This document shows positions 42,477 through 49,761 of a stretch of DNA of 52,611 bases, piece after piece. A program made the translations under genes and the position numbers. Location of the stretch: positions 1 to 52,611 of the forward strand of contig SIRX01000169.1 of assembly GCA_004563715.1 (NCBI GenBank). The letters run 5' to 3'. This DNA is from Actinomycetota bacterium. Lineage in GTDB: Bacteria; Actinomycetota; Rubrobacteria; Rubrobacterales; Rubrobacteraceae. Below the pieces are notes generated by a model. That model saw only the letters and a list, made by a program, of their open reading frames with translations. It was not told the DNA's origin and made no database searches. Position 1 is the stretch's first letter. Each line of letters opens with the position of its first letter.

Positions 42477-43550
42477 ATGACAGAGGCAGCGGTAAGAGAG
42501 CGTCCGATCACGAGCCGCCAGATCAAGGTGGGCGACGTGCCCGTGGGAGGCGGGGCCCCGGTCGTAGTGCAGTCCATGACAAACACCATGACCTACGACG
42601 TGGAGGCGACCGTCCAACAGGTGTACGACCTCAACACCGCCGGGGCCGAGCTGGTGCGGGTCTCGGTCAACGGGTCGAAAGCCCTCAAGGGCTTTCGGGA
42701 GGTCGTGTGGCGTTCGCCGGTGCCCCTGATCGCCGACATACACTTCGACTACCGGATGGCGCTCGGGGCCGCTGACGCCGGCGCGGCCTGCGTGCGCATC
42801 AACCCGGGCAACATCGGCAACGACGACCGCTACCGGCAGGTAATTGAGAAGTGTCAGGAGACGGGCGTTGCGATGCGCATCGGGGTCAACTCTGGCTCGG
42901 TGGAGAAGCGTTACTGGGACCTGCCCAAAGAAGAGGCCCTGGTGGCGAGCGCGCTCCAGAAGGTCGAGATCGCCGAGGACATGGGCTTCTTCAACTTCAA
43001 GGTCTCGCTCAAGGCGAGCCACGTCCCCGAGATGGTCGCGGCGAACCGGAAGTTCCGCGAGCACTCTAACGCCCCGCTGCATCTGGGCGTCACCGAAGCC
43101 GGCACCAAGCTGCCCGGCGCCATAAAGAGTGCGGCGGCTTTGGGGCAGCTCCTGCCCTACGGCATCGGGGACACCATCCGCATCTCGCTCGCCGAAGACC
43201 CGGTCGAGGAGATCCCGGTGGCCTACCAGATCCTCTCGGCCCTCGACCTACGCCACCGGGGGCCCAACGTCATCGCCTGCCCGAGCTGCGCCCGCACCCT
43301 GGGCTTCGACGTGATCGGGATGGCCTCCAAAGTCGAAAACGCGCTCAAGCACTACGAAGACCACTTCACCGTGGCCGTTATGGGTTGCATCGTCAACGGA
43401 CCCGGCGAGGCCCGCGACGCGGACTACGGGGTTGCGGGGGGGAAGGACGACGGCGTGATCTTCGCCAAGGGCGCGCCGCTGCGCAAGGTCCACCGCGACG
43501 AGATCTTCGACGCCCTCTTTGAGGAGATAGAGAAAGACGGCCGCAAGTAA
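42477..43550 (+). CDS. ispG: 4-hydroxy-3-methylbut-2-en-1-yl diphosphate synthase
   Basis: Iron-sulfur enzyme of the MEP pathway (EC 1.17.7.x). The 357-residue protein has VVVQSMTNT, LVRVSVNG, DIHFDYRMAL, RINPGNIG, HLGVTEAG and the 4Fe-4S ligands Cys268, Cys271 (CPSC) and Cys304 (MGCIVNGPGEA). AGGAG precedes the ATG. It is followed by a strong hairpin, so it probably ends a transcription unit. Confidence 0.95.
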   Translation: MTEAAVRERPITSRQIKVGDVPVGGGAPVVVQSMTNTMTYDVEATVQQVYDLNTAGAELVRVSVNGSKALKGFREVVWRSPVPLIADIHFDYRMALGAADAGAACVRINPGNIGNDDRYRQVIEKCQETGVAMRIGVNSGSVEKRYWDLPKEEALVASALQKVEIAEDMGFFNFKVSLKASHVPEMVAANRKFREHSNAPLHLGVTEAGTKLPGAIKSAAALGQLLPYGIGDTIRISLAEDPVEEIPVAYQILSALDLRHRGPNVIACPSCARTLGFDVIGMASKVENALKHYEDHFTVAVMGCIVNGPGEARDADYGVAGGKDDGVIFAKGAPLRKVHRDEIFDALFEEIEKDGRK

Positions 43551-43568
43551 CGGCCGTCCCAGCAAAAA

Positions 43569-43600
43569 GCTGGACGTCCCGGGGGAGGCGGACGTCCAGC
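43569..43600 (-). terminator. intrinsic terminator between ispG and the sulfatase-like gene
   Basis: GCTGGACGTCC (43569-43579) and GGACGTCCAGC (43590-43600) form a perfect 11-pair stem with a 10-base loop. On the minus strand the stem is followed directly by TTTTT (AAAAA at 43564-43568), a textbook terminator for the minus-strand gene ending at 43703. On the plus strand it may slow transcription from ispG, with a weaker GGTAA/TTACC hairpin just after. Confidence 0.8.
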
Positions 43601-43702
43601 GGAGGTAATAACCGGATGTTACCGCTATCCTGGTCCCGGCACATCCGCCAAACGGCACATTTTCGTTTTGACGCTAAAACTGGCGGACGCCAGTAGCCTA
43701 GC

Positions 43703-45157
43703 CTACCAGAGCAGCGGTCCCCCGTTTGCATCCCGGAGAAGGTAGTCGTCGTACATACGTTTGACCACCTCTGGATTCGATGGTGCTATATCGTTCGTTT
43801 GTCCCGGGTCTCTCTGCAGGTCGAAAAGCTTCGCTTCCTGGCCGTCGTTGCGGACTATCAGGGCGTAAAGCTCGTCGCGAGCCCAGGAGAAGTTCTGCTT
43901 GCCGGCTGTGGCATAAGGCCTGGGACCGGGTTCTTCGCCGTCGAATATCACCGAGAGGTCTTGTCCCTCTACCGGCTCCGGTGGCCGGGTCCCGAGAAAG
44001 CCGAACACCGTAGAGACGATGTCGTGGGTCGAGGCCGGGTACGTGCTGGTCTCTCCGCCTTTCTTGGCCTCCGGGTGCCGGATAAAGAACGGGATGTCTA
44101 CCACCTCGGGCCACAGTGCTTCGTGGGGCTTGCCCGTGGTGTCGTGCTCGCCCAGCAGAATGCCGTGGTCGCTGAGCGCTATCAGCACGGTGTTCTCCAT
44201 CAGGCCCAATTCGTTCATTTTGTCGAGGAAACGCCCTAGCCAATGATCTACCAGCGTCACTTCCCCCGCGTAGAGCGCCCGCATACGCTCTAGCTGCCGG
44301 TCGGTCAGGTAGTCGGTGGACCTGTAAGCGGGACAGAAAGGCTCAGGTCCTTCGTAGTCGTCGCTGTAGAGATCCACGTACTTCTGTGGCGGGTCCCAGG
44401 GCTCGTGAGGATCGAAGGAGTCCACAACCATGAAAAACGGCTCCCGGTTGACACAATCTTCTAGCATTTGGGTGGCGGTGTTAAACACCTGGGGCGCGAA
44501 GTAGTCTTCTTCGGTCTGGCGGTCCGCCGTGTTGGCCAGGTGGTGTCGCGTTCTGACTACCTCTACCGGCAGGTACCGGCGCATCGTTTCCTCGGAAACC
44601 GCCCAGTAGGGTTTGTAGCGGTCTGTCTCCTGACCTCGAACAAAGTAGAAAGTCTCGAAACCCTTGTGAAAGTTCATCTCGGGCTTGAACTGGTGGTAGG
44701 TGTCGGTGATGAGCAGGGTTTCGTACCCGATCTCGTCCAGCATCTGTGCCAGGGTTGTCTGCTCTTGGGGTATGGGTAGCCACCCGAACATCAGAGAGCC
44801 CTTGTTGACCTCGGGTTCGTAGTGGTTGAAGGGGAACGTTCTAAGGCCGGTGTGTATGGCACGCCGGGCCGGAAGGGTAGGAAGGGCTTCGGGGTACGCG
44901 CGGGTAAAGCGCAGGCTCTCGCGGGCGAGGGCGTCCAGGTTGGGGGTCTGGATCCAGCCGTTCCCGTAGGCTCCTACGTGATCTTTTCTCAAGCTATCTA
45001 GAATCACGAGCACCACGTTCAACCTGGTTTCTCCTTTCCGAGAGGAGTCGCAACCCGAAGCGGCTAGCATCGCTCCCAGCAGGGTTGCCCCGGCGGCCCC
45101 TTTCAGAAAGCTCTTGCGGGTGATCTTATGCGGAGCGTCGTCAGCCACGTGCGGCAT
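43703..45157 (-). CDS. sulfatase-like hydrolase, predicted exported lipoprotein with Thr at the nucleophile position
   Basis: A 484-residue member of the alkaline phosphatase/sulfatase superfamily. The N-terminus TRKSFLKGAAGATLLGAM resembles a twin-arginine-like signal and ends in a lipobox LAASGC (Cys36), so the protein is probably anchored outside the membrane. Metal-site motifs are VILDSLRKDHVGAYGN (Asp54) and ALSDHGILLGEH. The nucleophile motif (C/S)-x-P-x-R reads TLPAR, with Thr94, so formylglycine cannot form. It may be a phosphodiesterase or phosphotransferase rather than a sulfatase. It is the only minus-strand gene within a 36-kb plus-strand run and splits ispG from rimP, suggesting insertion or transfer. 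Confidence 0.85.
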   Translation of the reverse strand: MPHVADDAPHKITRKSFLKGAAGATLLGAMLAASGCDSSRKGETRLNVVLVILDSLRKDHVGAYGNGWIQTPNLDALARESLRFTRAYPEALPTLPARRAIHTGLRTFPFNHYEPEVNKGSLMFGWLPIPQEQTTLAQMLDEIGYETLLITDTYHQFKPEMNFHKGFETFYFVRGQETDRYKPYWAVSEETMRRYLPVEVVRTRHHLANTADRQTEEDYFAPQVFNTATQMLEDCVNREPFFMVVDSFDPHEPWDPPQKYVDLYSDDYEGPEPFCPAYRSTDYLTDRQLERMRALYAGEVTLVDHWLGRFLDKMNELGLMENTVLIALSDHGILLGEHDTTGKPHEALWPEVVDIPFFIRHPEAKKGGETSTYPASTHDIVSTVFGFLGTRPPEPVEGQDLSVIFDGEEPGPRPYATAGKQNFSWARDELYALIVRNDGQEAKLFDLQRDPGQTNDIAPSNPEVVKRMYDDYLLRDANGGPLLW

Positions 45158-45266
45158 GATAGCCTAGTTTACGCGGAGGTTTCTGCCCGCCATACCGGCG
45201 GAGTACCAGCGACGTTCGGAGGTTCTTCGGCGACGCCTGTCCGCTGGCCGGCCGGCTCCCTTAGCC

Positions 45267-45294
45267 TTGTAACCTAGATACTCTGCTGTATAAT
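45267..45294 (+). promoter_or_regulatory. strong promoter for rimP-nusA-infB
   Basis: TTGTAA (45267-45272) and a perfect TATAAT (45289-45294) are 16 bases apart, the best match to the housekeeping consensus in the window. Transcription would start near 45301, giving a leader of about 68 bases that contains a terminator-like hairpin. Confidence 0.75.
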
Positions 45295-45310
45295 CGAGCG
45301 TGGTGTGTCG

Positions 45311-45344
45311 GAGCAAGGGGTCCCACCGGACTCGTTGCTTTTTT
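45311..45344 (+). terminator. terminator-like hairpin (possible attenuator) in the rimP-nusA leader
   Basis: AGCAA (45312-45316) pairs with TTGCT (45335-45339); after one G-G mismatch the stem continues G18-C33, G19-T32 wobble, and GTCC (45320-45323) with GGAC (45328-45331), closed by a CACC loop. Six T residues (45339-45344) follow. It lies between the promoter and the ribosome-binding site at 45355-45363, so full transcripts must read through it. Confidence 0.6.
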
Positions 45345-45368
45345 AACGTCCAAAAGAGGTGATCGCCG

Positions 45369-45809
45369 ACGGCACGGCTGGAGAAACTAACGCAGGTTGT
45401 GGAGAGAAACCTCCCGGCGGGGAGCGAGCTGGTAGAGGCCCGCTTCTCCGGCGGGCCGCTGCTCACCCTGCTCGTGGACCGGGTAGACGGGCCTGTGGAC
45501 CACGAATTTTGCTCCCGGGTCATCTCCGTGATTTCGCCGGCTCTCGAAGAGGAGGGCTACGACGGCATGGTCGAGATCTCCTCGCCGGGCATAGAGCGCC
45601 CGCTGACGAGGCCCGAGCACTTCCGGCGTTTCGTCGGCCACGAGGCGAAGGTTCGCACAGCAGAGCCGGTTGACGGGCGACGCAACTTCACCGGCGCCAT
45701 AAAGAGCGCCGGGGACGACGGTTTCACCCTACAACTCTTAGAGGGGGGAGCGGAGGTGGAGCTGCCGTTCGGCTCCGTCTCGCGCGCGTACCTCAAGGAG
45801 GAAATATAG
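45369..45809 (+). CDS. rimP: ribosome maturation factor RimP, probably starting at ACG
   Basis: Needed for 30S assembly. The protein shows the family segments GSELVEARFSGGPLLTLLVD, HEFCSRVISVISPALEEEGY, VEISSPGIERPLTRPEHF and ELPFGSVSRAYL. The only canonical start near the N-terminus, GTG 45399, would cut off half the first helix and has a poor ribosome-binding site. The frame is open upstream only to the TGA at 45360. A strong AGAGGTGAT at 45355-45363 points at ACG 45369, which gives TARLEKLTQVVERNLPAG, matching the usual RimP N-terminal helix (146 residues). CTG 45378 is an alternative. First gene of the rimP-nusA-infB operon. Confidence 0.85.
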   Translation, partial: TARLEKLTQVVERNLPAGSELVEARFSGGPLLTLLVDRVDGPVDHEFCSRVISVISPALEEEGYDGMVEISSPGIERPLTRPEHFRRFVGHEAKVRTAEPVDGRRNFTGAIKSAGDDGFTLQLLEGGAEVELPFGSVSRAYLKEEI

Positions 45810-45812
45810 AAG

Positions 45813-46946
45813 ATGAATACAGCACTGCTCTCAGCGTTGCACGAGATAGAGATCGACAAGGGAATACCGTTCGAGACGGTCAAGGGGGTGTTGGAAGAGT
45901 CCTTGCTCGCCGCTTACGAAGGCCGGGAGGAGGCTGAAGAAGGGGCCGAAGTAATCCTCGACCGGGAGACCGGAGACCTCCGGGTGATGAAGGACGGCGA
46001 GGACATAACGCCGGCGGACTTCACCCGCATCGCGGCGCAGGTCATGCGCCAGACGTTCTACCAGCGCCTGAACGAGATCCACAACGACCAGCTGCTGGAG
46101 GAGTACGGTGAGCGGCTGGGAGACGTCGTCACCGGCATCGTCCAGCAGGCCCACCGGCGCATGACGCTGGTGGACCTCGGTAGAGTCGAGGCCATCCTGC
46201 CGGCCAGCGAGCAGGTCCCCAACGAACGCTACGAGAACGGGCAGCGGATCAAGGTGTACCTCCTGGAGATCCGGGAGCCCGGCCGTGGTCCGAGCCTGGT
46301 GGTGAGCCGCCGGCACGACGGCCTCCTGAAGGGGCTCTTCGAGCTGGAGGTGCCGGAGATTTACGACAACCTCGTGGAGATAAAGGCCGTCTCCCGGGAG
46401 GCGGGCCTGCGCTCGAAGGTGGCCGTCTGGTCCAACGAGACGGGGATCGACCCGGTCGGGGCGTGCGTCGGGCCGCGGGGCAGCCGCGTGCGGGCCGTAG
46501 TCTCCGAGCTCCGGAACGAGAAGATTGACATAATCCAGTGGGACCCCGACCCGGCCCGGTTTATCGCCAAGGCGCTCTCGCCGGCCCGGGTGCGCGAGGT
46601 CTACCTGGACGAGGACGAGAAGATGGCCGAGGTCATAGTGCCCGACGACCAGCTCTCGCTCGCCATCGGCCGGGAGGGCCAGAACGCCCGCCTCGCCGTG
46701 AAGCTGACCGACTGGAAGATAGACATCAAGCCCGAGAGCCAGGCTATCGAGTACGAGGAAGAAGAGGAGTGGGAGCCGGACGACGACTCCACCATGCACC
46801 GTTGCCGGGCGGTTCTCAGCAACGGCCGCCGGTGCGCGAACATGGCGCTGCCGGGCTCTCTTTTCTGCGGTATACCCTCGCACCAGGCCCAGGCGGCCGA
46901 GTTCGAGGGCCTGGTTGAGGGCTCGCAGGGGGTATCAGATGAGTAA
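45813..46946 (+). CDS. nusA: transcription factor NusA with a C-terminal Cys/His zinc-finger-like motif
   Basis: Regulates pausing, termination and antitermination. The 377 residues contain the polymerase-binding N-terminal domain (about 1-125), an S1 domain (GDVVTGIVQQAHRRMTLVDLG), KH1 (GACVGPRGSRVRAVV) and KH2 (SLAIGREGQNARLAVKL). After an acidic linker there is an extra motif, HRCRAVLSNGRRCANMALP continuing to FCGIPSH, with Cys331, Cys341, Cys352 and His357 (C-x9-C-x10-C-x4-H). This resembles a small finger found in unrelated proteins. YlxR, which usually follows nusA, is absent. Overlaps infB by eight bases. Confidence 0.94.
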   Translation: MNTALLSALHEIEIDKGIPFETVKGVLEESLLAAYEGREEAEEGAEVILDRETGDLRVMKDGEDITPADFTRIAAQVMRQTFYQRLNEIHNDQLLEEYGERLGDVVTGIVQQAHRRMTLVDLGRVEAILPASEQVPNERYENGQRIKVYLLEIREPGRGPSLVVSRRHDGLLKGLFELEVPEIYDNLVEIKAVSREAGLRSKVAVWSNETGIDPVGACVGPRGSRVRAVVSELRNEKIDIIQWDPDPARFIAKALSPARVREVYLDEDEKMAEVIVPDDQLSLAIGREGQNARLAVKLTDWKIDIKPESQAIEYEEEEEWEPDDDSTMHRCRAVLSNGRRCANMALPGSLFCGIPSHQAQAAEFEGLVEGSQGVSDE

Positions 46947-49110
46947 GCGCGTATACGAGATAGCGAAGGAACTGGACCTCGGCACCAAGGAGGTCATGGG
47001 CCGCCTGAGCGCGGCCGGGGTCGAGGTGAAGAACCACTTCGCCGTTATCGAGGACCCGGTCTACGAGCGGGTCTTCGGCGGCAACGGCCAGGCTACGGCT
47101 GGAAACGGCCGGACGGAAGCCCAGGAGGCCGAGGCCCGGGAGGCCCGGGTGGAGGCCGAGAGATCCGGGCACGGCGCGAACATCGCGGGGGCTCCGGCCG
47201 AGGAGCCCGTCTCCACCGGAGGTCGGGGCGGCAAGAAAAAGGGCGGGAAGAAGCGGCGGCGGGTCGTTATCGACGCGAGCGCCACGAACCGGGGGCCGCG
47301 CCCGAGCCCCGCGCCCGCCCAGCCGAAGCAGCCGCAGCGGGCCCCCGAGCCGGCGGCCGAGGAAGAGCAGCCGGATGTCGTCAGGGTCGAGCCGGGGGCC
47401 ACGGTCAAGGACCTGGCCGACGCGGTCGGCATCCCGCCCACGCGGGTCATAAAAGAGCTCATGGGCCTCGGGGAGATGAAGACCGTCACCCAGACGCTCT
47501 CCATCGAGGAGATCGAGCTCGTCTCCGAGGCGCTCGGGGTCACGGTGCAGGTCGCGGCGGTCGAGGAGCCCGCCGTGGAAGAAGTCCTGCCGGAAGACGC
47601 CCCGGAGGATCTGGTCGAGAAGCCGCCGGTGGTTACGGTGATGGGCCACGTGGACCACGGCAAGACGTCGCTCCTGGACTACATCCGCAAGGAGAACGTC
47701 CAGTCCGGGGAGGCCGGGGGGATAACCCAGCACATCGGCGCCTACCAGGTGGAGAGCGACGGCCGGAGCATCACGTTCGTGGACACGCCGGGCCACGAGG
47801 CGTTTACCGAGATGCGGGCCCGCGGCGCGAAGGTCACGGACGTGGTGGTGCTGGTCGTGGCCGCCGACGACGGCATCATGCCCCAGACCGAGGAGGCCAT
47901 CGAGCACTCCCGGGCCGCTGGCGTGCCGCTGGTGGTGGCGCTGAACAAGATCGATGTGCCCAACGCCAACCCCGACCGGGTGCTGGGCCAGCTCTCGGAG
48001 CGCGGCCTGATCCCCGAGATGTACGGCGGCGATACGGTTACCGTGCCGGTCTCGGCCAAGACCGGGGAAGGCATCGACGAGCTGCTGGAGAACATCCTGG
48101 TCGTCGCCGAGCTGGAGGAGTTGCGGGCCAACCCCAACGCCCCGGCGAGCGGGTACGTTATAGAGGGCGAGCGCGACCCAGGCCGCGGCCCGGTGGCGAC
48201 GCTGCTCCTGAGCCGCGGCACGCTCCACAAGGGCGACGTGGTGCTCGCGGGCACGGCCTACGGACGGGTGCGGGCCATGCTCGACTACACCGGCCAGCGC
48301 GTGCAGAGCGCGGGGCCGGGAGACCCGGTGGAGATCCTGGGCCTCTCTGGCGTGCCGGAGGCCGGTACCCGCTTCGAGGTCGTTGAGCACGAGCGGCAGG
48401 CGCGGGACAAGGCCCAGCAGGCCGAGGCGGCGCTGCGGCGCCAGGAACTCGCGGAGGGCGGCACCCGCCGGACGCTGGAAGAGTTGCTCGGCGCGGGCGG
48501 TGTGCAGGACCTGAACCTGGTCATCAAGGCGGACGTGGCCGGTTCGGTCGAGGCGCTCAAGGAGGCGCTCGCCAAGCTCTCCACCGAGGAGGTGCGGGTC
48601 AACATCGTGCGCAGCGGGGTCGGGGCCATCACGGACTCCGACGTCATGCTCGGCTCGGCCTCGGGCGGCATCGTGCTCGGCTTCAACGTGCGGCCGACCA
48701 ACACGGCCAAGCAGGTCGCCGAGCGGGAGGGCGTGGAGATCCGGACCTACGACGTGATCTACAAGGCCCTCGAAGAGATCGAGGCCGCCATGCGCGGCAT
48801 GCTCGCCCCCGAGCAGGAGGAGCGCGAGACGGGCACCGCCGAGGTCCGCCAGACGTTCCGCGTCCCGAACGTCGGCCTGGTGGCCGGCTGCTACGTTACG
48901 ACCGGCGAGATCTCGCGCAACGACCGGGTCCGTGTGGTGCGCGACGGCGTCGTCGTTTACGAGGGCAACCTGGCCTCCTTGAAGCGCTTTAAGGACGACG
49001 TGCGCTCGGTGCGTCAGGGCTTTGAGTGCGGCATTGGCATCGAGAGCTTCAACGACGTCAAGGAAGGCGACGTGCTGGAGTTCTTCGAGGTCGTGGAGAT
49101 CCCGCGGTAA
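46939..49110 (+). CDS. infB: translation initiation factor IF-2
   Basis: GTPase that places initiator tRNA on the ribosome. The 723-residue protein has an N-terminal IF2N domain (KRVYEIAKELDLGTKEVMGRL), a linker of about 110 residues rich in Ala, Glu, Pro, Gly and basic residues, a second IF2N domain, then the G domain with GHVDHGKT (236-243), DTPGHEAF and NKID, and domains II-IV. The ATG at 46939 overlaps the nusA stop and gives the family N-terminus. It may bear on the relaxed start-codon use seen here. Confidence 0.96.
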   Translation: MSKRVYEIAKELDLGTKEVMGRLSAAGVEVKNHFAVIEDPVYERVFGGNGQATAGNGRTEAQEAEAREARVEAERSGHGANIAGAPAEEPVSTGGRGGKKKGGKKRRRVVIDASATNRGPRPSPAPAQPKQPQRAPEPAAEEEQPDVVRVEPGATVKDLADAVGIPPTRVIKELMGLGEMKTVTQTLSIEEIELVSEALGVTVQVAAVEEPAVEEVLPEDAPEDLVEKPPVVTVMGHVDHGKTSLLDYIRKENVQSGEAGGITQHIGAYQVESDGRSITFVDTPGHEAFTEMRARGAKVTDVVVLVVAADDGIMPQTEEAIEHSRAAGVPLVVALNKIDVPNANPDRVLGQLSERGLIPEMYGGDTVTVPVSAKTGEGIDELLENILVVAELEELRANPNAPASGYVIEGERDPGRGPVATLLLSRGTLHKGDVVLAGTAYGRVRAMLDYTGQRVQSAGPGDPVEILGLSGVPEAGTRFEVVEHERQARDKAQQAEAALRRQELAEGGTRRTLEELLGAGGVQDLNLVIKADVAGSVEALKEALAKLSTEEVRVNIVRSGVGAITDSDVMLGSASGGIVLGFNVRPTNTAKQVAEREGVEIRTYDVIYKALEEIEAAMRGMLAPEQEERETGTAEVRQTFRVPNVGLVAGCYVTTGEISRNDRVRVVRDGVVVYEGNLASLKRFKDDVRSVRQGFECGIGIESFNDVKEGDVLEFFEVVEIPR

Positions 49111-49126
49111 CCAGGAAAGCACCAGA

Positions 49127-49408
49127 TTGTTCTGCACCGTAAGGCTGGAGCTAGAGTTCCCCTTCGCCTCCAGCCTCAAGGACAAACGACAGACGCTGCG
49201 CTCGGTCAAGGATCGCCTGCGCCGCAAGAACGTCTCCATCGTAGAGTCGAACCACCAGGACCTGTGGCAGCGGGCCACGATAGAGCTGGCGCTGGCCGCC
49301 ACCTCGCTGCGGGCAGCCGAGGAGAAGCGGGAGGAGGTCCGCCGGGCGCTCCTCAACTACGAGGAGCTGGCGATCCTGGAGTGGCGCGAGGAGTTCGTGA
49401 AGCTGTGA
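49127..49408 (+). CDS. ylxP: DUF503 (YlxP-like) protein
   Basis: A 93-residue protein with the DUF503 pattern: CTVRLELEFPFASSLKDKRQ, LRSVKDRLRRKNVSIVE and DLWQRATIELALAATS. YlxP is encoded between infB and rbfA in many bacteria and is thought to act in ribosome maturation, but its activity is not defined. The TTG start has AGGAAAG eight bases upstream; the rbfA start overlaps its stop (GTGA). Confidence 0.88.
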   Translation: MFCTVRLELEFPFASSLKDKRQTLRSVKDRLRRKNVSIVESNHQDLWQRATIELALAATSLRAAEEKREEVRRALLNYEELAILEWREEFVKL

Positions 49409-49761
49409 GCGAGCGCACCCGCAAGATCGAGTCTCAGCTAAAGGAGATACTGGGCGAGGAGGTCTCGGGCCTTTCGGACCCCCGCATAGAGGGCCTCGTC
49501 ACCATAACCGCCGTCCGGGTGAGCCCGGACCTCTCGCACGCCACCGTGTTCTACTCGCTCCTGGCGGGGAGCGACGGAGACGAGGCGCGGGAAGGACTAC
49601 AGAGCGCCGCCGGGCGCCTGCAGGGGGCCGTGGGCTCCCAGATGCGCCTCAAGCGCACGCCCCGGCTCCAGTTCGAGCCGGACCCGGTGGTCGAGCAAGC
49701 CAGCCGTATAGAAGCAGCTCTCAGGGAGGTAAGAGCCGATGACGACCCGGACCGCGGGTAA
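49405..49761 (+). CDS. rbfA: 30S ribosome-binding factor RbfA
   Basis: Cold-shock and 16S rRNA maturation factor. The 118-residue KH-like protein shows RTRKIESQLKEILGEEV, LVTITAVRVSPDLSHATVFY and RLKRTPRLQFEPDPVVEQASRI. The GTG at 49405 overlaps the ylxP stop; longer in-frame starts lie within ylxP. The 3' end overlaps the next gene by 23 bases. Confidence 0.95.
   Translation: MSERTRKIESQLKEILGEEVSGLSDPRIEGLVTITAVRVSPDLSHATVFYSLLAGSDGDEAREGLQSAAGRLQGAVGSQMRLKRTPRLQFEPDPVVEQASRIEAALREVRADDDPDRG

Noticed and set aside
45399-45809. rimP starting at GTG 45399
   Set aside because: It would remove half of the first conserved helix and ignores the much stronger ribosome-binding site at 45355-45363; kept only as a fallback.
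46816-49356. 846-codon minus-strand frame opposite infB
   Set aside because: A shadow of infB caused by codon bias; composition is atypical for a protein and no ribosome-binding site or motif is seen.
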